Positions 34,224 through 43,863 of a stretch of 64,000 bases of DNA are shown in pieces. The stretch covers positions 248,001 through 312,000 of the forward strand of contig CAWETE010000003.1 of the NCBI GenBank assembly GCA_963811895.1. The letters run 5' to 3'. Numbering within the stretch: position 1 is the first letter of the stretch; each line of letters opens with the position of its first letter. The notes beneath the pieces were generated by a model. It did not search any database, was not told where the DNA came from, and worked only from the letters and a program-made list of their open reading frames with translations. The stretch comes from DASSUW01 sp963811895 (GTDB lineage Bacteria; Actinomycetota; Thermoleophilia; Solirubrobacterales; Solirubrobacteraceae). The position numbers and the translations under genes were made by a program.

Positions 34224-37090
34224 CAGCGCGGCCTCCCGTGGCGGCGGTTGCGCGGCTTCTTCGGCTTGTCGCCGCCGCCCTCCTGCGGCGGCTGGCCGCT
34301 CTGCTGCTCGGCGCGCGAGCGCGCGCGGCGGCCGCCGGCCGGGCGGTTGCCCGCCGGCGCCGCGGCGGGCTGGCGCTGCTGCTCTGCCTCCTCGACCCCG
34401 AGGTCCCGCACCATCTCCTCGAACTCCTGGTTCGACACGCCGCGTGACGGGTCGGCCGGAGCGGTCAGTCGGCGGCCGCGCTTGGTCTCCTTGGGGGCGA
34501 CGTCGACCGGCGCGCCCGCGGTGGCCACCGCGTAGGCGGGGATGACGCCGCCGAACTGCTGGCGGATGCGCTCGGCGCGGGCGTGGTAGACCGGCTCGCG
34601 CTCCTTCCAGAGCGTCAGCACCGGTCCGGCGATGAACACCGACGAGTAGGTGCCCGAGAGCGTGCCGATGAGCAGCGCGAAGGCGAAGTCCTGCAGCGTC
34701 TCGCCGCCGAACAGCATCAGCGCGAGGATCGGCAGGCCGGCGCAGAAGCTGGTGGCCAGCGACCGGATGATCACCTCGGACATCGAGCGGTTGTAGATCT
34801 GCGAGAACGCCGCGTTCGGCATGCGCGGGATGTTCTCCCGGATCCGGTCGAACACGACGATCGTGTCGTAGAGCGAGAAGCCCAAGATGGTCAGGAGCGC
34901 CGCGACCGTCGACGCACTCACCTCCCGGCCGAGCAGTGCGTACACGCCGCCGGTGATCAGCAGATCGTGCATGAGGGCGATCAGCACCGGCACCGCGAAC
35001 TTCCACTGGAAGCGCAACGTGATGTAGACCGAGACGACGATCAGCGAGGCGATGATCGCGTAGATCGCCTTCCTGGCGACCGACGCGCCGAAGCTCGCGC
35101 CGATCGACTCGAAGTCCACGTTGTCGGCCAGGCCGAACTCTCCCTCGAGCGCGTTGTTGACGGCGTCGACCTCGTTCTGGGAGAGCTCCTCGGCGCTGAT
35201 CTGGACGACGTTGTCGCCGAGCTCCGGGTTGTCGACGGTCTGGATCTCGGCGTCGCCGAGCCCGACGGGGCCGAGCGTGTCGCGCACCTCGTCGATGCTC
35301 GCCGGCTTCGAAAGCGCCGCGGTGATCCGCGTCCCGCCCTCGAAGTCGATGCCGAAGTTCAGGCCGTTGACGGCGATGGCCAGAGCGCAGATGAGCAGGA
35401 TCACGCCGGACATCGAGAAGAACCAGCGCGACTTGCCCATGAAGTCGAACCGCACGGGCTTGGAGTCGCGCGACCCGAGGGCGGCGCGCGAGCGCAGCAC
35501 GCGCGTGCCGCGCAGCGAGTACAGGATCGCCTGCGTGGCGAGCACGGCGGTGAACATCGAGAGGATCACGCCGACGGCGAGCGTGAGCGCGAAGCCCTGG
35601 ACGCCCGCCGACGCGAGCACGAACAGGATGAAGGCGACCAGGACCGTGACGATGTTCGCGTCGATGATCGCCGTCAGGCCCTTCTTGTAGCCCGAGGAGA
35701 TGGCCTGACTGACCGATCTCCCGGCACGCATCTCCTCCTTGACGCGCTCGAAGATCACGATGTTGGCGTCGGCCGCCACCCCCAATGTGAGGATCAGGCC
35801 GGCGATGCCGGGGAGCGTGAGCGTGATCGGGATGAGCTTTACGACCGCGTAGAAGTAGAGCGCGTAGATGCACATCGCGGCGACGGCGATCAGGCCCAGC
35901 ACGCGGTAGAAGACGATCAGGAAGAGCGCCACGATCCCGAAGCCGACGGCGCCCGCGACCAGGCCCTCGTCGAGCGCCTGGGCGCCGAGCGTGGCGGAGA
36001 CCTGCGAGCGGGAGACGAGCTCGAGCCGGATCGGCAGCGCGCCGATCTGGAGGATCCGCGCGAGGTCCTGGGCCTCCGGGATCGTGAAGCTGCCCGAGAT
36101 CTGGGCGCCCGTCGAGCCGTCGATGCCGTCCGGGTTCTCCTGGTAGTTGATGTGCGGCGCCGAGATCAGCTCGTCGTCCAGCACGATCGCGAAGTGCTGG
36201 GAGGCGTTCGACGGGATGTCGGTCGGCAGCGCGTTGTCCACGCCGCGCTGGGAGATCTCCCGCGTGATGTCGTGGAACGCCGTGCGGCCCTTGTCCGTGA
36301 AGTTGAAGGTGACGACGGGCTGGCGCGTCTCGTCGAAGTTCTGCTCGGGGTTCTTGATGTCGGTGCCCGAGAGCGCCGGGTTGTCCTGGATGACCCAGTA
36401 GCGGTCCGGCTCGGGCGACTCGGCATTCGGCTTCGCGTCGCGGACGACGAGGATGCCCTCCGGCACCTCGATCACCTCGGCGTTGGCCTTCTCCTCCTCC
36501 GTGAGGTCGGCGGTTGCGGCCTCCTCGGATTCCGACGGCGCGCCGTTGTTGTACGGCTGCTTGGTCTCCTTGTTGAAGGCGTAGAAGCGCGGCGCGTCGG
36601 CGGCGTTGTTGTTGCCGTCGGCCTGCGCGTCGCACTTGGAGGCCGCGAGGACCGCGTTGTAGAAGCCGGAGATCGCCGTGCGGTTGTTGGCGTTCTCGTC
36701 CGCGTCCGTCCGGCAGTCCTCGTCGAGGATGTTGGCTTCCCAGTCGTAGAAGAACAGCTGGGCGGTGGATCCGACCTGGGCGGCCGCGCGCTCGGCGTCC
36801 TCGACGCCCGGCAGGTTGACCTCGATCTGGTTGTCACCCGACTGGAGCAGCTCCGGTTCGGAGACGCCGAAGGCGTCGACGCGATCGCGCATGATGTCCA
36901 GCGACCGCTGGAGCGCTTCACTCGTGACCGTCGGCTGCTGGGCCGTCGGCTTGCCCTCGTAGATGAGCTGGACGCCGCCCTGGAGGTCCAGGCCGAGCTT
37001 CGTGTCCTTCGTGGAGACGACGTAGAGCGACCCGGCCATCAGGCCGAGCACGATCAGCAGGACGAAGAGAGAGCGGCGGCGTTCAGACAT
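34223..37090 (-). CDS. secDF: Fused protein-export membrane protein SecDF
   Basis: A 955-residue fusion of SecD and SecF. The SecD half has GLDLQGGVQLIYEGKPTA, the P1 periplasmic domain with an unusual ~100-residue acidic insertion (~125-235), and the membrane block with LTLGVAADANIVIFERVKEE. The SecF half has FGIDFEGGTRITAALS and FSLYDTIVVFDRIRENIPRM. Twelve membrane helices are expected. SecDF uses the proton gradient to pull exported proteins through SecYEG. A long basic, Gln/Gly-rich tail (~860-955) is cytoplasmic and disordered. Confidence 0.95.
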   Translation of the reverse strand: MSERRRSLFVLLIVLGLMAGSLYVVSTKDTKLGLDLQGGVQLIYEGKPTAQQPTVTSEALQRSLDIMRDRVDAFGVSEPELLQSGDNQIEVNLPGVEDAERAAAQVGSTAQLFFYDWEANILDEDCRTDADENANNRTAISGFYNAVLAASKCDAQADGNNNAADAPRFYAFNKETKQPYNNGAPSESEEAATADLTEEEKANAEVIEVPEGILVVRDAKPNAESPEPDRYWVIQDNPALSGTDIKNPEQNFDETRQPVVTFNFTDKGRTAFHDITREISQRGVDNALPTDIPSNASQHFAIVLDDELISAPHINYQENPDGIDGSTGAQISGSFTIPEAQDLARILQIGALPIRLELVSRSQVSATLGAQALDEGLVAGAVGFGIVALFLIVFYRVLGLIAVAAMCIYALYFYAVVKLIPITLTLPGIAGLILTLGVAADANIVIFERVKEEMRAGRSVSQAISSGYKKGLTAIIDANIVTVLVAFILFVLASAGVQGFALTLAVGVILSMFTAVLATQAILYSLRGTRVLRSRAALGSRDSKPVRFDFMGKSRWFFSMSGVILLICALAIAVNGLNFGIDFEGGTRITAALSKPASIDEVRDTLGPVGLGDAEIQTVDNPELGDNVVQISAEELSQNEVDAVNNALEGEFGLADNVDFESIGASFGASVARKAIYAIIASLIVVSVYITLRFQWKFAVPVLIALMHDLLITGGVYALLGREVSASTVAALLTILGFSLYDTIVVFDRIRENIPRMPNAAFSQIYNRSMSEVIIRSLATSFCAGLPILALMLFGGETLQDFAFALLIGTLSGTYSSVFIAGPVLTLWKEREPVYHARAERIRQQFGGVIPAYAVATAGAPVDVAPKETKRGRRLTAPADPSRGVSNQEFEEMVRDLGVEEAEQQRQPAAAPAGNRPAGGRRARSRAEQQSGQPPQEGGGDKPKKPRNRRHGRPR

Positions 37091-37112
37091 GCGCGAGCGG
37101 TGAAGGTTAGTG

Positions 37113-37562
37113 CTACTTCGACGGCGTCAGGACGAGCAGCAGGCCACCGTCGTCATCGTACGCCGGAAAGAGATCCGCCACAGCCTTGGCCGGCAGGTCT
37201 CCTTCCGCGTTCACCACGACGGCCTTGCCGAGCTGGCGGACGCCCCATTCCAGCACCGTGGCCACGTGGTCCGCGCCGCCCTCGAAGTTGAGCCCGAGCA
37301 CCTCGCGCACCTCGCGGCCCATCACCTTCTCGTCGGAAAGTCCCGTCAGCTCGCGAGAGCCGCGGCCGCAGCCGATGATGCGGCCGTTCTGGTCGCAGAC
37401 GAAGAAGGCGGCGTTCGGGGCCGGGTAGTAGTCGTCGAGCAGCTCGAAGAGGAAGCCGAAGCCGCACTTGGAGCAGCCGCGCGGCTGGTTGCGGAAGCCC
37501 TGCTGGCGGTCGGTGGCGGTGGTCCGCTGACCGCAGTTCGGGCAGATGAAGAGGTGCGCCAC
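37113..37562 (-). CDS. Zinc-ribbon plus PAS-domain protein
   Basis: A 149-residue protein. An N-terminal four-cysteine zinc ribbon (FICPNCGQRT, GCSKCGFGFL) is joined to a single PAS domain (PNAAFFVCDQNGRIIGCGRG, EKVMGREVREVLGL). No output kinase or DNA-binding domain is attached, so it may sense a small ligand or redox state and act through protein contacts. It lies between ruvB and secDF on the same strand with 37- and 22-base gaps, so it is probably part of that transcript. Confidence 0.75.
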   Translation of the reverse strand: MAHLFICPNCGQRTTATDRQQGFRNQPRGCSKCGFGFLFELLDDYYPAPNAAFFVCDQNGRIIGCGRGSRELTGLSDEKVMGREVREVLGLNFEGGADHVATVLEWGVRQLGKAVVVNAEGDLPAKAVADLFPAYDDDGGLLLVLTPSK

Positions 37563-37599
37563 GACTGAAAAGCCTAGACCCGCTCGCGTAAAGGCTCGA

Positions 37600-38631
37600 T
37601 CAGAACAATGTCGAGTCTTCGGCAGGCGGCTCGAGGCCGAGATGCCGGAAGGCGTGCACGGTGGCGCAGCGGCCGCGCGGGGTGCGTTTGAGGAAGCCGC
37701 GCTGCAGCAGGTAGGGCTCGTAGACGTCCTCGATCGTGTCGGCCTCCTCCTGGACCGCCACGGCGAGCGTCGAGAGCCCGACCGGGCCGCCGGAGAACTG
37801 GTCGCAGATGATCGAGAGGATCGCGCGGTCGAGCCGGTCGAGGCCCTGCTGGTCGACCTCGAGCAGGTCGAGCGCGGCGCCGGCCGCGGTCTGCGAGTCG
37901 ATCGCCCCGCCGCCGTGGACCTCGGCGAAGTCGCGCACCCGCCGCAGGAGCCGGTTGGCCACGCGCGGGGTGCCGCGGGCGCGCTCGGCGATCGCGCGGG
38001 CGCCGGCCGAGTCGATCTCCACGTCGAGCACCCGCGCCGAGCGGGTGACGATGCGCGCGAGGTCGCCGGCGTCGTAGTGGTCGAGCCGGTGCTGGATGCC
38101 GAAGCGGTCGCGCAGCGGCGTGGTCAGCAGGCCCGCGCGGGTGGTGGCGCCGATCAGCGTGAAGGCCGGCAGGTCGAGCGTGACGACCCGCGCCCCCGCC
38201 CCGGCGCCGACCGTGATCGGCAGCTGGCGGTCCTCCATCGCCGGATAGAACGTCTCCTCGATGGCGCGCGGGAGGCGGTGGATCTCGTCGACGAAGAAGA
38301 CCGCGCGCGGCTCGAGCGCGGTCAGGAAGCTCGCGATGTCGGCCTTGCGCTCGAGCGCCGGGCCGGCGGTCTGGATGAACGGGACGTCGAGCTCGCGGGC
38401 CACGATCTGGGCCAGCGAGGTCTTGCCGAGGCCCGGCGGGCCGGCCAGCAGCACGTGGTCGAGCGCCTCGCCGCGCGCCGCGGCGGCGGCGATCGAGACG
38501 CCGAGCTGGTCCTTGACCGCCTCCTGGCCGACGAACTCGTCCAGCGCGCGGGGGCGCAGGCTGGCGTCGACCTCGTCCTCGCGGCGCTCGTGCGGGGTCT
38601 GGATGCGGTCGGCCCCGGGGGTGCGGATCAC
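37600..38631 (-). CDS. ruvB: Holliday junction branch-migration ATPase RuvB
   Basis: A 343-residue AAA+ motor. Walker A is LLAGPPGLGKTSLAQIVA, Walker B is AVFFVDEIHRLPRAIEE, sensor 1 lies in FTLIGATTRAGLL with the arginine finger in PLRDRFGIQHRLDHY, and the C-terminal winged helix contains YLLQRGFLKRTPRGR. It forms hexamers that drive branch migration with RuvA. The ATG overlaps the ruvA stop by four bases. Gene order ruvC-ruvA-ruvB is conventional. Confidence 0.97.
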   Translation of the reverse strand: MIRTPGADRIQTPHERREDEVDASLRPRALDEFVGQEAVKDQLGVSIAAAAARGEALDHVLLAGPPGLGKTSLAQIVARELDVPFIQTAGPALERKADIASFLTALEPRAVFFVDEIHRLPRAIEETFYPAMEDRQLPITVGAGAGARVVTLDLPAFTLIGATTRAGLLTTPLRDRFGIQHRLDHYDAGDLARIVTRSARVLDVEIDSAGARAIAERARGTPRVANRLLRRVRDFAEVHGGGAIDSQTAAGAALDLLEVDQQGLDRLDRAILSIICDQFSGGPVGLSTLAVAVQEEADTIEDVYEPYLLQRGFLKRTPRGRCATVHAFRHLGLEPPAEDSTLF

Positions 38632-39203
38632 CGGCGGGCCGCCTTCAGGGCGTGGGCGATGAGGTCCTCGGGCGCGTCGCCGTCGGCGCCGTCGAGCAGC
38701 TTGTCGGCCTCCTGGGGCGAGAAGCCGAGGCCGACGAGGCCGTCGCGGGCGAGCATCCGCGGGTCGTCGCCGCGGGTGATGACGATCGGCTCGTCGGACA
38801 CCGCGCCGACCTTCTCGCGCAGCTCGACCACGATCCGCTCCGCGGTGCGCTTGCCGATGCCGGGCGCCGCCTGCAGCCGCGCCGTGTCGCCGGCCGCGAC
38901 CGCGCTCAGGAGGTCGCGCGGCGTGCCGCCGGAGAGCACGGCGAGCGCCATCTTCGGGCCGACCGACTGCACTCCGATCAGCAGCAGGAACAGGTCCCGC
39001 TCCTCCTCGGTGGCGAAGCCGTAGAGCAGCAGCGCGTCGTCGCGCACGATCAGGTGGGTGTGGATCTCCATGCGCTGGCCCACGCGCGGGACGTGTCTGA
39101 GCGTCTCGGCGGAGACGGCCAGCCTGTAGCCGACGCCCTGGCAGGAGACGACGACGTGGTCGGCGCGGCGGACCGCGACGGTGCCTTCGAGGAGGGCGAT
39201 CAT
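38628..39203 (-). CDS. ruvA: Holliday junction DNA helicase subunit RuvA
   Basis: A 191-residue protein. The OB-fold start MIALLEGTVAVRRADHVVVS and YGFATEEERDLFLLLIGVQS precede two helix-hairpin-helix motifs (VGPKMALAVLSG, APGIGKRTAERIVVEL) and a C-terminal UBA-like domain that contacts RuvB. It binds four-way junctions as a tetramer. The start overlaps the ruvC stop (ATGA at 39200-39203). Confidence 0.97.
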   Translation of the reverse strand: MIALLEGTVAVRRADHVVVSCQGVGYRLAVSAETLRHVPRVGQRMEIHTHLIVRDDALLLYGFATEEERDLFLLLIGVQSVGPKMALAVLSGGTPRDLLSAVAAGDTARLQAAPGIGKRTAERIVVELREKVGAVSDEPIVITRGDDPRMLARDGLVGLGFSPQEADKLLDGADGDAPEDLIAHALKAARR

Positions 39204-39697
39204 CCGGCCAGCGCCGCCTGCAGCGGCGCTCCGTTGGCGTGGCAGATGGCGACCGCCAGGGCGTCGGCCGCGTGGTCGGGCCTCGGCAGCTCGGTCAGCG
39301 CCAGGAGGGTCTGGACCATGCGCTGCACCTGGTCCTTGTTCGCGCGGCCGTTGCCGCAGACGGCGCCCTTGACCTGCTGGGGCGTGTACGACGAGCACGG
39401 GATGCCGCGCTGGCCGGCGGCCAGCATCACGACCCCGCGCGCCTGGCCGACGGCGAAGGCGCTGCGGGCGTTGGCGCCGAAGTAGAGGTCCTCGAGCGCG
39501 AGCGCGTCGGGCCGGTACTCGTCCAGCAGCTCACCCACCCGCTCGTGGATGGTCGCGAGCCGTCGCCCGGCGTCGAGCCCGGGCGAGGTCTCCACCACGC
39601 CGCCGTCGAGAGCCAGCATCCTCCCCTGGTGCTGGGCGACGACGCCGTAGCCGGTGTTGGCCACGCCGGGATCGATGCCGAGGACGATCACGTACAC
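39200..39697 (-). CDS. ruvC: Holliday junction resolvase RuvC
   Basis: A 165-residue RNase-H-fold nuclease. Catalytic acidic residues are seen in VLGIDPGVANTGYGVV, LALEDLYFGANARS and LPRPDHAADALAVAICH. It cuts junctions symmetrically after RuvAB migration. GTG 39697 is chosen because VYVIVLGIDPG is the normal N-terminus. The frame remains open 28 codons further up to ATG 39781, but that stretch is arginine-rich and antisense-like. Confidence 0.96.
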   Translation of the reverse strand: MYVIVLGIDPGVANTGYGVVAQHQGRMLALDGGVVETSPGLDAGRRLATIHERVGELLDEYRPDALALEDLYFGANARSAFAVGQARGVVMLAAGQRGIPCSSYTPQQVKGAVCGNGRANKDQVQRMVQTLLALTELPRPDHAADALAVAICHANGAPLQAALAG

Positions 39698-39731
39698 GGC
39701 GGGGATTCTGCGCGGCGGCCCGGACGCCTTC

Positions 39732-40142
39732 CTACCCGCCCGGCAACGAGGAACCCGCAAACCCGAAGAACCACACCGCAAAGCACAGCGCGGCCACGCC
39801 CACCGAGATGATCATCACCTTGTCGAGCACCCCGCCGCGGCGATCGACGTTGCGCTCGCCGCGCATCGAGCGCGTCCAGCCCGGCCGGTACTGGTCCACC
39901 TCGGCGCCCGTCAACCGGATGTGCGCGCGGTTCAGCGCGCCCAGCCCCTTCCCGACCACCGCCATCCCGATCGGGAGGCCGAGGATGATCAGCAGGTACG
40001 GGCCCATGCTGGGGTTCGGCGTGTCGGCGACCTTCGAGGCGATGTAGACGAGGCCCAGCGGCACGCCGATCCACATGAAGACGCTGCCCAGCGCCATCAG
40101 CGCGACGAGCGCGACGGCGGCGGGTGACCAGGGCGATCTCAG
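39732..40142 (-). CDS. Small membrane protein, apparent CTG start
   Basis: A ~136-residue protein with two membrane helices at the N-terminal half (AVALVALMALGSVFMWIGVP, LLIILGLPIGMAVVGKGLGA) and one at the C-terminus (MIISVGVAALCFAVWFFGFA), with a basic loop RGERNVDRRGG. Function is unknown. No ATG or GTG precedes the first helix. CTG 40142 overlaps the yebC stop (CTGA), giving tight coupling. ATG 40097 would cut into the first helix. The gene lies between yebC and ruvC. Confidence 0.6.
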   Translation of the reverse strand: MRSPWSPAAVALVALMALGSVFMWIGVPLGLVYIASKVADTPNPSMGPYLLIILGLPIGMAVVGKGLGALNRAHIRLTGAEVDQYRPGWTRSMRGERNVDRRGGVLDKVMIISVGVAALCFAVWFFGFAGSSLPGG

Positions 40143-40888
40143 CCTGCGACCCGTTCCAGGATCTCGGCGTCGACGTCGAAGTTCGCGTGGACCGCGTCGA
40201 CGTCGTCCTGGTCCTCGAGCGCGTCGATCAGGCGCAGGACCTTGGTGGCGCCGTCCTCGTCGAGCGGCACGAGCGTCTTCGGCCGCTGGGCCACCGACGC
40301 GTCGTCGACCTCGATTCCGCCGCCGGTCAGGGCCGCGCGCACGGCGGCGAGGTCGGACGGCTCGCACAGGACCTCGAAGACGTCGGCGTCCATCGCGATG
40401 TCCTCGGCGCCCGCGTCGATGGCGACCATCAGGTCGTCCTCGGAGTAGCGCTCGCCGTCGACCACCACGACGCCCTTCTTGTCGAACAGGTAGGCGACCG
40501 ACCCCGGCTCGCCGAGGTTGCCGCCGTTCTTGGCGAAGATGTGGCGCATCTCCGAGCCGGTGCGGTTGCGGTTGTCGGTCAGCGCCTCGACGAGGATCGC
40601 CACGCCGCCCGGGCCGTAGCCCTCGTAGAGGACCGCCTCGAGCGCCTCGGCGTCGGCGCCCTCGCCGGTGCCCTTGGCGATCGCCCGCTCGATGTTGTCC
40701 TTGGGCATCGAGGCGTCCTTGGCCTTCTGGACCGCGAGCGAGAGCGCCGGGTTGCCCTCGACGTCTCCCCCGCCCTCCTTCGCCGCCACCGTGATGGCGC
40801 GCGCGAGCTTGGTGAACAGCTTGCCGCGCCGGGCATCCACGATCGCCTTCTTGTGCTTGATCCCCGCCCATTTGGAGTGTCCGGCCAT
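40139..40888 (-). CDS. yebC: YebC/PmpR-family protein
   Basis: A 249-residue protein with the canonical start MAGHSKWAGIKHKKAIVDAR and GKLFTKLARAITVAAKEGGG. AIAKGTGEGADAEALEAVLY, YEGYGPGGVAILVE and TDNRNRTGSEMRHIFAKNGG follow, all diagnostic. Members are described as transcriptional regulators or as ribosome-associated factors easing translation of difficult motifs. Genomic pairing with ruvC-ruvA-ruvB is common in bacteria and is seen here with one small membrane gene between. ATG 40888 begins 11 bases after the stop of the large regulator upstream. Confidence 0.95.
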   Translation of the reverse strand: MAGHSKWAGIKHKKAIVDARRGKLFTKLARAITVAAKEGGGDVEGNPALSLAVQKAKDASMPKDNIERAIAKGTGEGADAEALEAVLYEGYGPGGVAILVEALTDNRNRTGSEMRHIFAKNGGNLGEPGSVAYLFDKKGVVVVDGERYSEDDLMVAIDAGAEDIAMDADVFEVLCEPSDLAAVRAALTGGGIEVDDASVAQRPKTLVPLDEDGATKVLRLIDALEDQDDVDAVHANFDVDAEILERVAG

Positions 40889-40899
40889 GGCCTCGAAGT

Positions 40900-43696
40900 C
40901 TAGATCGCGGCCCGGGCCAGGGCCTTCGCACCCTCGAGATCGAGCGCGCGGCCGCGGGCCAGCGGCTCGGGGCCGAGCGGGCGCAACGAGCTCGCGGGCG
41001 CGCGCCGCGAACGAGGCGAGGTACGGCGCCGCCGGCCAGTCCTCGGTGGCGCCGAGCAGCACGGCGGCGGGCTCGAGCTGGCCGCGCTCGGCGAGCACGG
41101 CGGCGAGCGCCATCAGCGACGTGCGCTGCGAGGCGGCCTCGCTGCGCTCCTCGTCGTAGTGGATCGCCGCCTTCAGGTGGTCGACGGCGGCGTCGTGGTC
41201 GCCCTCCAGCGACGCCGCGACCCCGAGCGCGCGCAGCGTGAAGCGGATCATGTGGTGGTTGTCGGTCTCGCGCGAGCCGGCCAGCGCCTGCTCGAGCCAG
41301 CGGCGCGCCGTGGCCGGCTCGCCGTCCATGACCACGATGCCGGAGGCGAAGTGCGACCACGTGATCAGCCACGGGAGCGCGAGCCGCTCGGCCTCGTCGC
41401 GGGTCTGCCGGGCCCGCACGAGCGCGGCGCCGTGGTCGCCCTTGGCCTGCAGGAGCTGGGCGAGGAAGCCGTCGGCCTCGCAGGCGATCGCGGGATAGCC
41501 GGCGGCGCGGGCCAGGCGGGCGACGTCGCTCCACGGCCCGGGGTCGCCCTCGCCCGTGTAGTAGGCGAGCTGGGCGATCGTGCGCCGCGCCAGCAGGGCG
41601 GGCTCGCCGATGCCGGCCTCGAGCGCGATCGCCGCCTCGGCGTGCCCGCGCGCCGCCTGGCGGTCGCCGATGGTGAGGGCGACGGTCGAGGCGGCGCCGA
41701 GCGCGTTCGGCCGGCGGGCATGGGCGCCGGGCCAGCGGGTCAGGATCTCGTCCAGCAGCCGGGCGATCTCCTCGCCGTGGCGCGCGAGCGCCGGCCACCA
41801 CAGCACCTCGGCCAGCGCGAAGGCGCGGCCCGGGTCCGCGTCGTGGCGCAGGCACCAGCGCGCGGCGGCGCGCAGCTCGTCGAAGGCGTCGACGAACGGC
41901 AGCCGGTGCTCGCGCCAGCCGGCGTCGACCAGCTCGCGCGCCCGGGCGACGTAGTGGGCGGCATGGCGCTCGCGCAGGGCGTCGCCCTCGCCGCGCTGCT
42001 CGAGCTGCTCGGCCGCGTACTCGCGCAGCGTCTCGAGCATCGCGTACGTGGTTCGCCCGCCGCCCGCGCTCGCGTGGAGCAGCGAGTGGGCGACCAGCTC
42101 GTCGAGCAGCCCGGCGACGTGGGCGCGCTCGACGCCGTCGCCGGCGCAGACCGCCTCGGCCTCGGCCAGCGAGCAGCCGCGCGCGAACACCGACACGCGC
42201 TCGAACAGCCGCCGCTGCGGCTCCTCCAGCAGCTCGTAGGACCAGGCGATCGCCGCCCGCAGCGTCCAGTGGCGCGGCGCCGAGCGCCGGCCCCAGACGG
42301 CGAGCACGTCGAAGCGCTCGTCGAGCCGCTCGACGATCTCGCTGGGCGCCAGCGAGCGCGTCCGGCCGGCGGCGAGCTCGATCGCGAGCGGGAGGCCGTC
42401 GAGCCGGCGGCACAGCTCGACGACGGCCGGATCGGCGGCATCCGCGCCGGCGGCCGCGGCGCGGTCGCGGAACATCGCCGTGGCGTCGTCCCCGTCCAGG
42501 CCGAGCAGCCGCATCACCTGCTCGCCGTCGACGCCCAGCGGCGCGCGGCTGGTGACGAGGATGCGCAGGTCGGGGCAGCGGGCGAGCACCTCCTCGACCA
42601 CGGCGGCGCTGCCGTCGAGCACGTGCTCGCAGTTGTCGAGCAGCAGCAGCCCGGTGCGCGGCGTGAGCTGCTCGAGCCCGCCTTCGAGGGCGAGCGCGTC
42701 GGCGACCGCGCCGGCCACGTCGGCGTCGGCGCCGACGGGGCCGAGCTCGCACCACCACGGGCCCTCCGGGAAGTCGACCCGGTCGGCGACCTCCAGGGCC
42801 AGCCGCGTCTTGCCGGCGCCGCCGACGCCGGCGACGGTGAGCAGCCGGCTGTCGCGCAGCAGCTCCTCGGCGCGCGCCAGGTGCTCCGCGCGGCCGAAGA
42901 AGCGGCTCGCGCGGGCTGGCAGACGGCGCGCCGCGGAGCGGCGCTCGCCGGCCAGGCCGGGCTCGTGGACGAGGATGCCGCGCTCGAGCTCACGGGTGGC
43001 GGCGCTGGGCTCGAGCCCGAGCTCGGCAAGGCCGGCGCCCAGCGCCCGCAGCGCGCCGAGCGCCTCGACCTGCCGCCCGGCGCGGTACAGCGCCAGCGCG
43101 TGGGCGCGCACGAGCTCCTCCTTCAGCGGCTCGGCGGCGACCAGCCGCTGCAGCTCGGGCAGCGCCTCCTCGTGCCGGCCGAGCTCGACCAGCGCCCGCA
43201 CCCGACCCTCGGCGGCACGGGCGCGCAGGTCCTCCAGGCGCCGGATCTCGGCCTGCGCGAAGTCGGCGTAGGCGACGTCGCCGAACGGCGAGCCGCGCCA
43301 CAGGGCGAGCGCCTGCTCGTAGGCGGCGAGCGCGGCCTCCGGGGCGTGCCCGCCGGCCTCGGTGACCAGCCGCTCGAGCCTGACGGCGTCGATCTGGTCG
43401 AGGTCGGCGGCGAGCCGGTAGCCGGAGCCGTCTCTGACCAGCAGCGTGGACGGCGCGCCGGGGGCGCGGTCGGGCTCGAGGTAGGCGCGCAGGTTGGACA
43501 GCCGGACGGCCAGCGAGCGCGCCGCCGTCTCGGGGTCGGTCTCGGGCCAGGCGGCCTCGATCAGGGCGTCGGTCGGGACGACGCGCGCGGGCTCGAGCAG
43601 CAGGCGCGCGAGGATGGTGCGCTCCTTGACGCCGGGCGGCGCCGACGCGTCAGCGCTGTGGACGACCTCGAGTGGCCCCAGGACTCGAAACTCCAC
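40900..43696 (-). CDS. SARP/AfsR-type regulator: winged helix, BTAD, NB-ARC ATPase, TPR (frameshift near the end)
   Basis: About 931 residues. An OmpR-like winged helix (MEFRVLGPLEVVHSADAS, LIEAAWPETDPETAARSLAV) is followed by a BTAD helical domain, an STAND ATPase with Walker A TVAGVGGAGKTRLALEVADR and LLLLDNCEHVLDG, the arginine-sensor region GLPLAIELAAGRTRSL, and a long TPR-like C-terminus. These proteins activate secondary-metabolism or stress genes when ATP and a signal are bound. One base must be dropped near 40985 to reach the natural end LEGAKALARAAI and TAG at 40900-40902. Without it the frame falsely fuses to yebC. Confidence 0.9.
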
Positions 43697-43721
43697 GTGG
43701 CGACCCTATAGCGCGAAAGTC

Positions 43722-43863
43722 AACTGCGCTGGGTGGGGAAGCGGGGATTTCGAGCGGTTTCGAGATCCGATCCTGGATAGGGGTCGCTATCACGACCCGG
43801 GACAGGATTCGACGACGGAAACCGCGTCGGCCGGCTCAACCGCTTCCCTACCCAGCCGCAGTT
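43722..43863. repeat. 142-bp imperfect palindrome
   Basis: The outer arms 43722-43744 (AACTGCGCTGGGTGGGGAAG then CGG) and 43840-43863 match with one mismatch and one missing base. The pairing continues inward in blocks (GCGGTTTC, ATCCTG, GGGTCG) to a ~6-base tip near 43790. The right arm contains the stop codon of the cytidylyltransferase gene, and the left arm ends 26 bases before the start of the large regulator. It could be a terminator-like RNA hairpin, a regulatory structure or a decayed MITE. Confidence 0.75.

Noticed and set aside
39698..39781. ATG 39781 as ruvC start
   Set aside because: It would add 28 basic residues before the invariant first strand. GTG 39697 gives the standard length.
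40139..43696. A single open frame fuses the SARP/AfsR-type regulator to YebC
   Set aside because: Dropping one base near 40985 gives the regulator a natural end and a TAG at 40900-40902, and YebC has its own canonical ATG at 40888.
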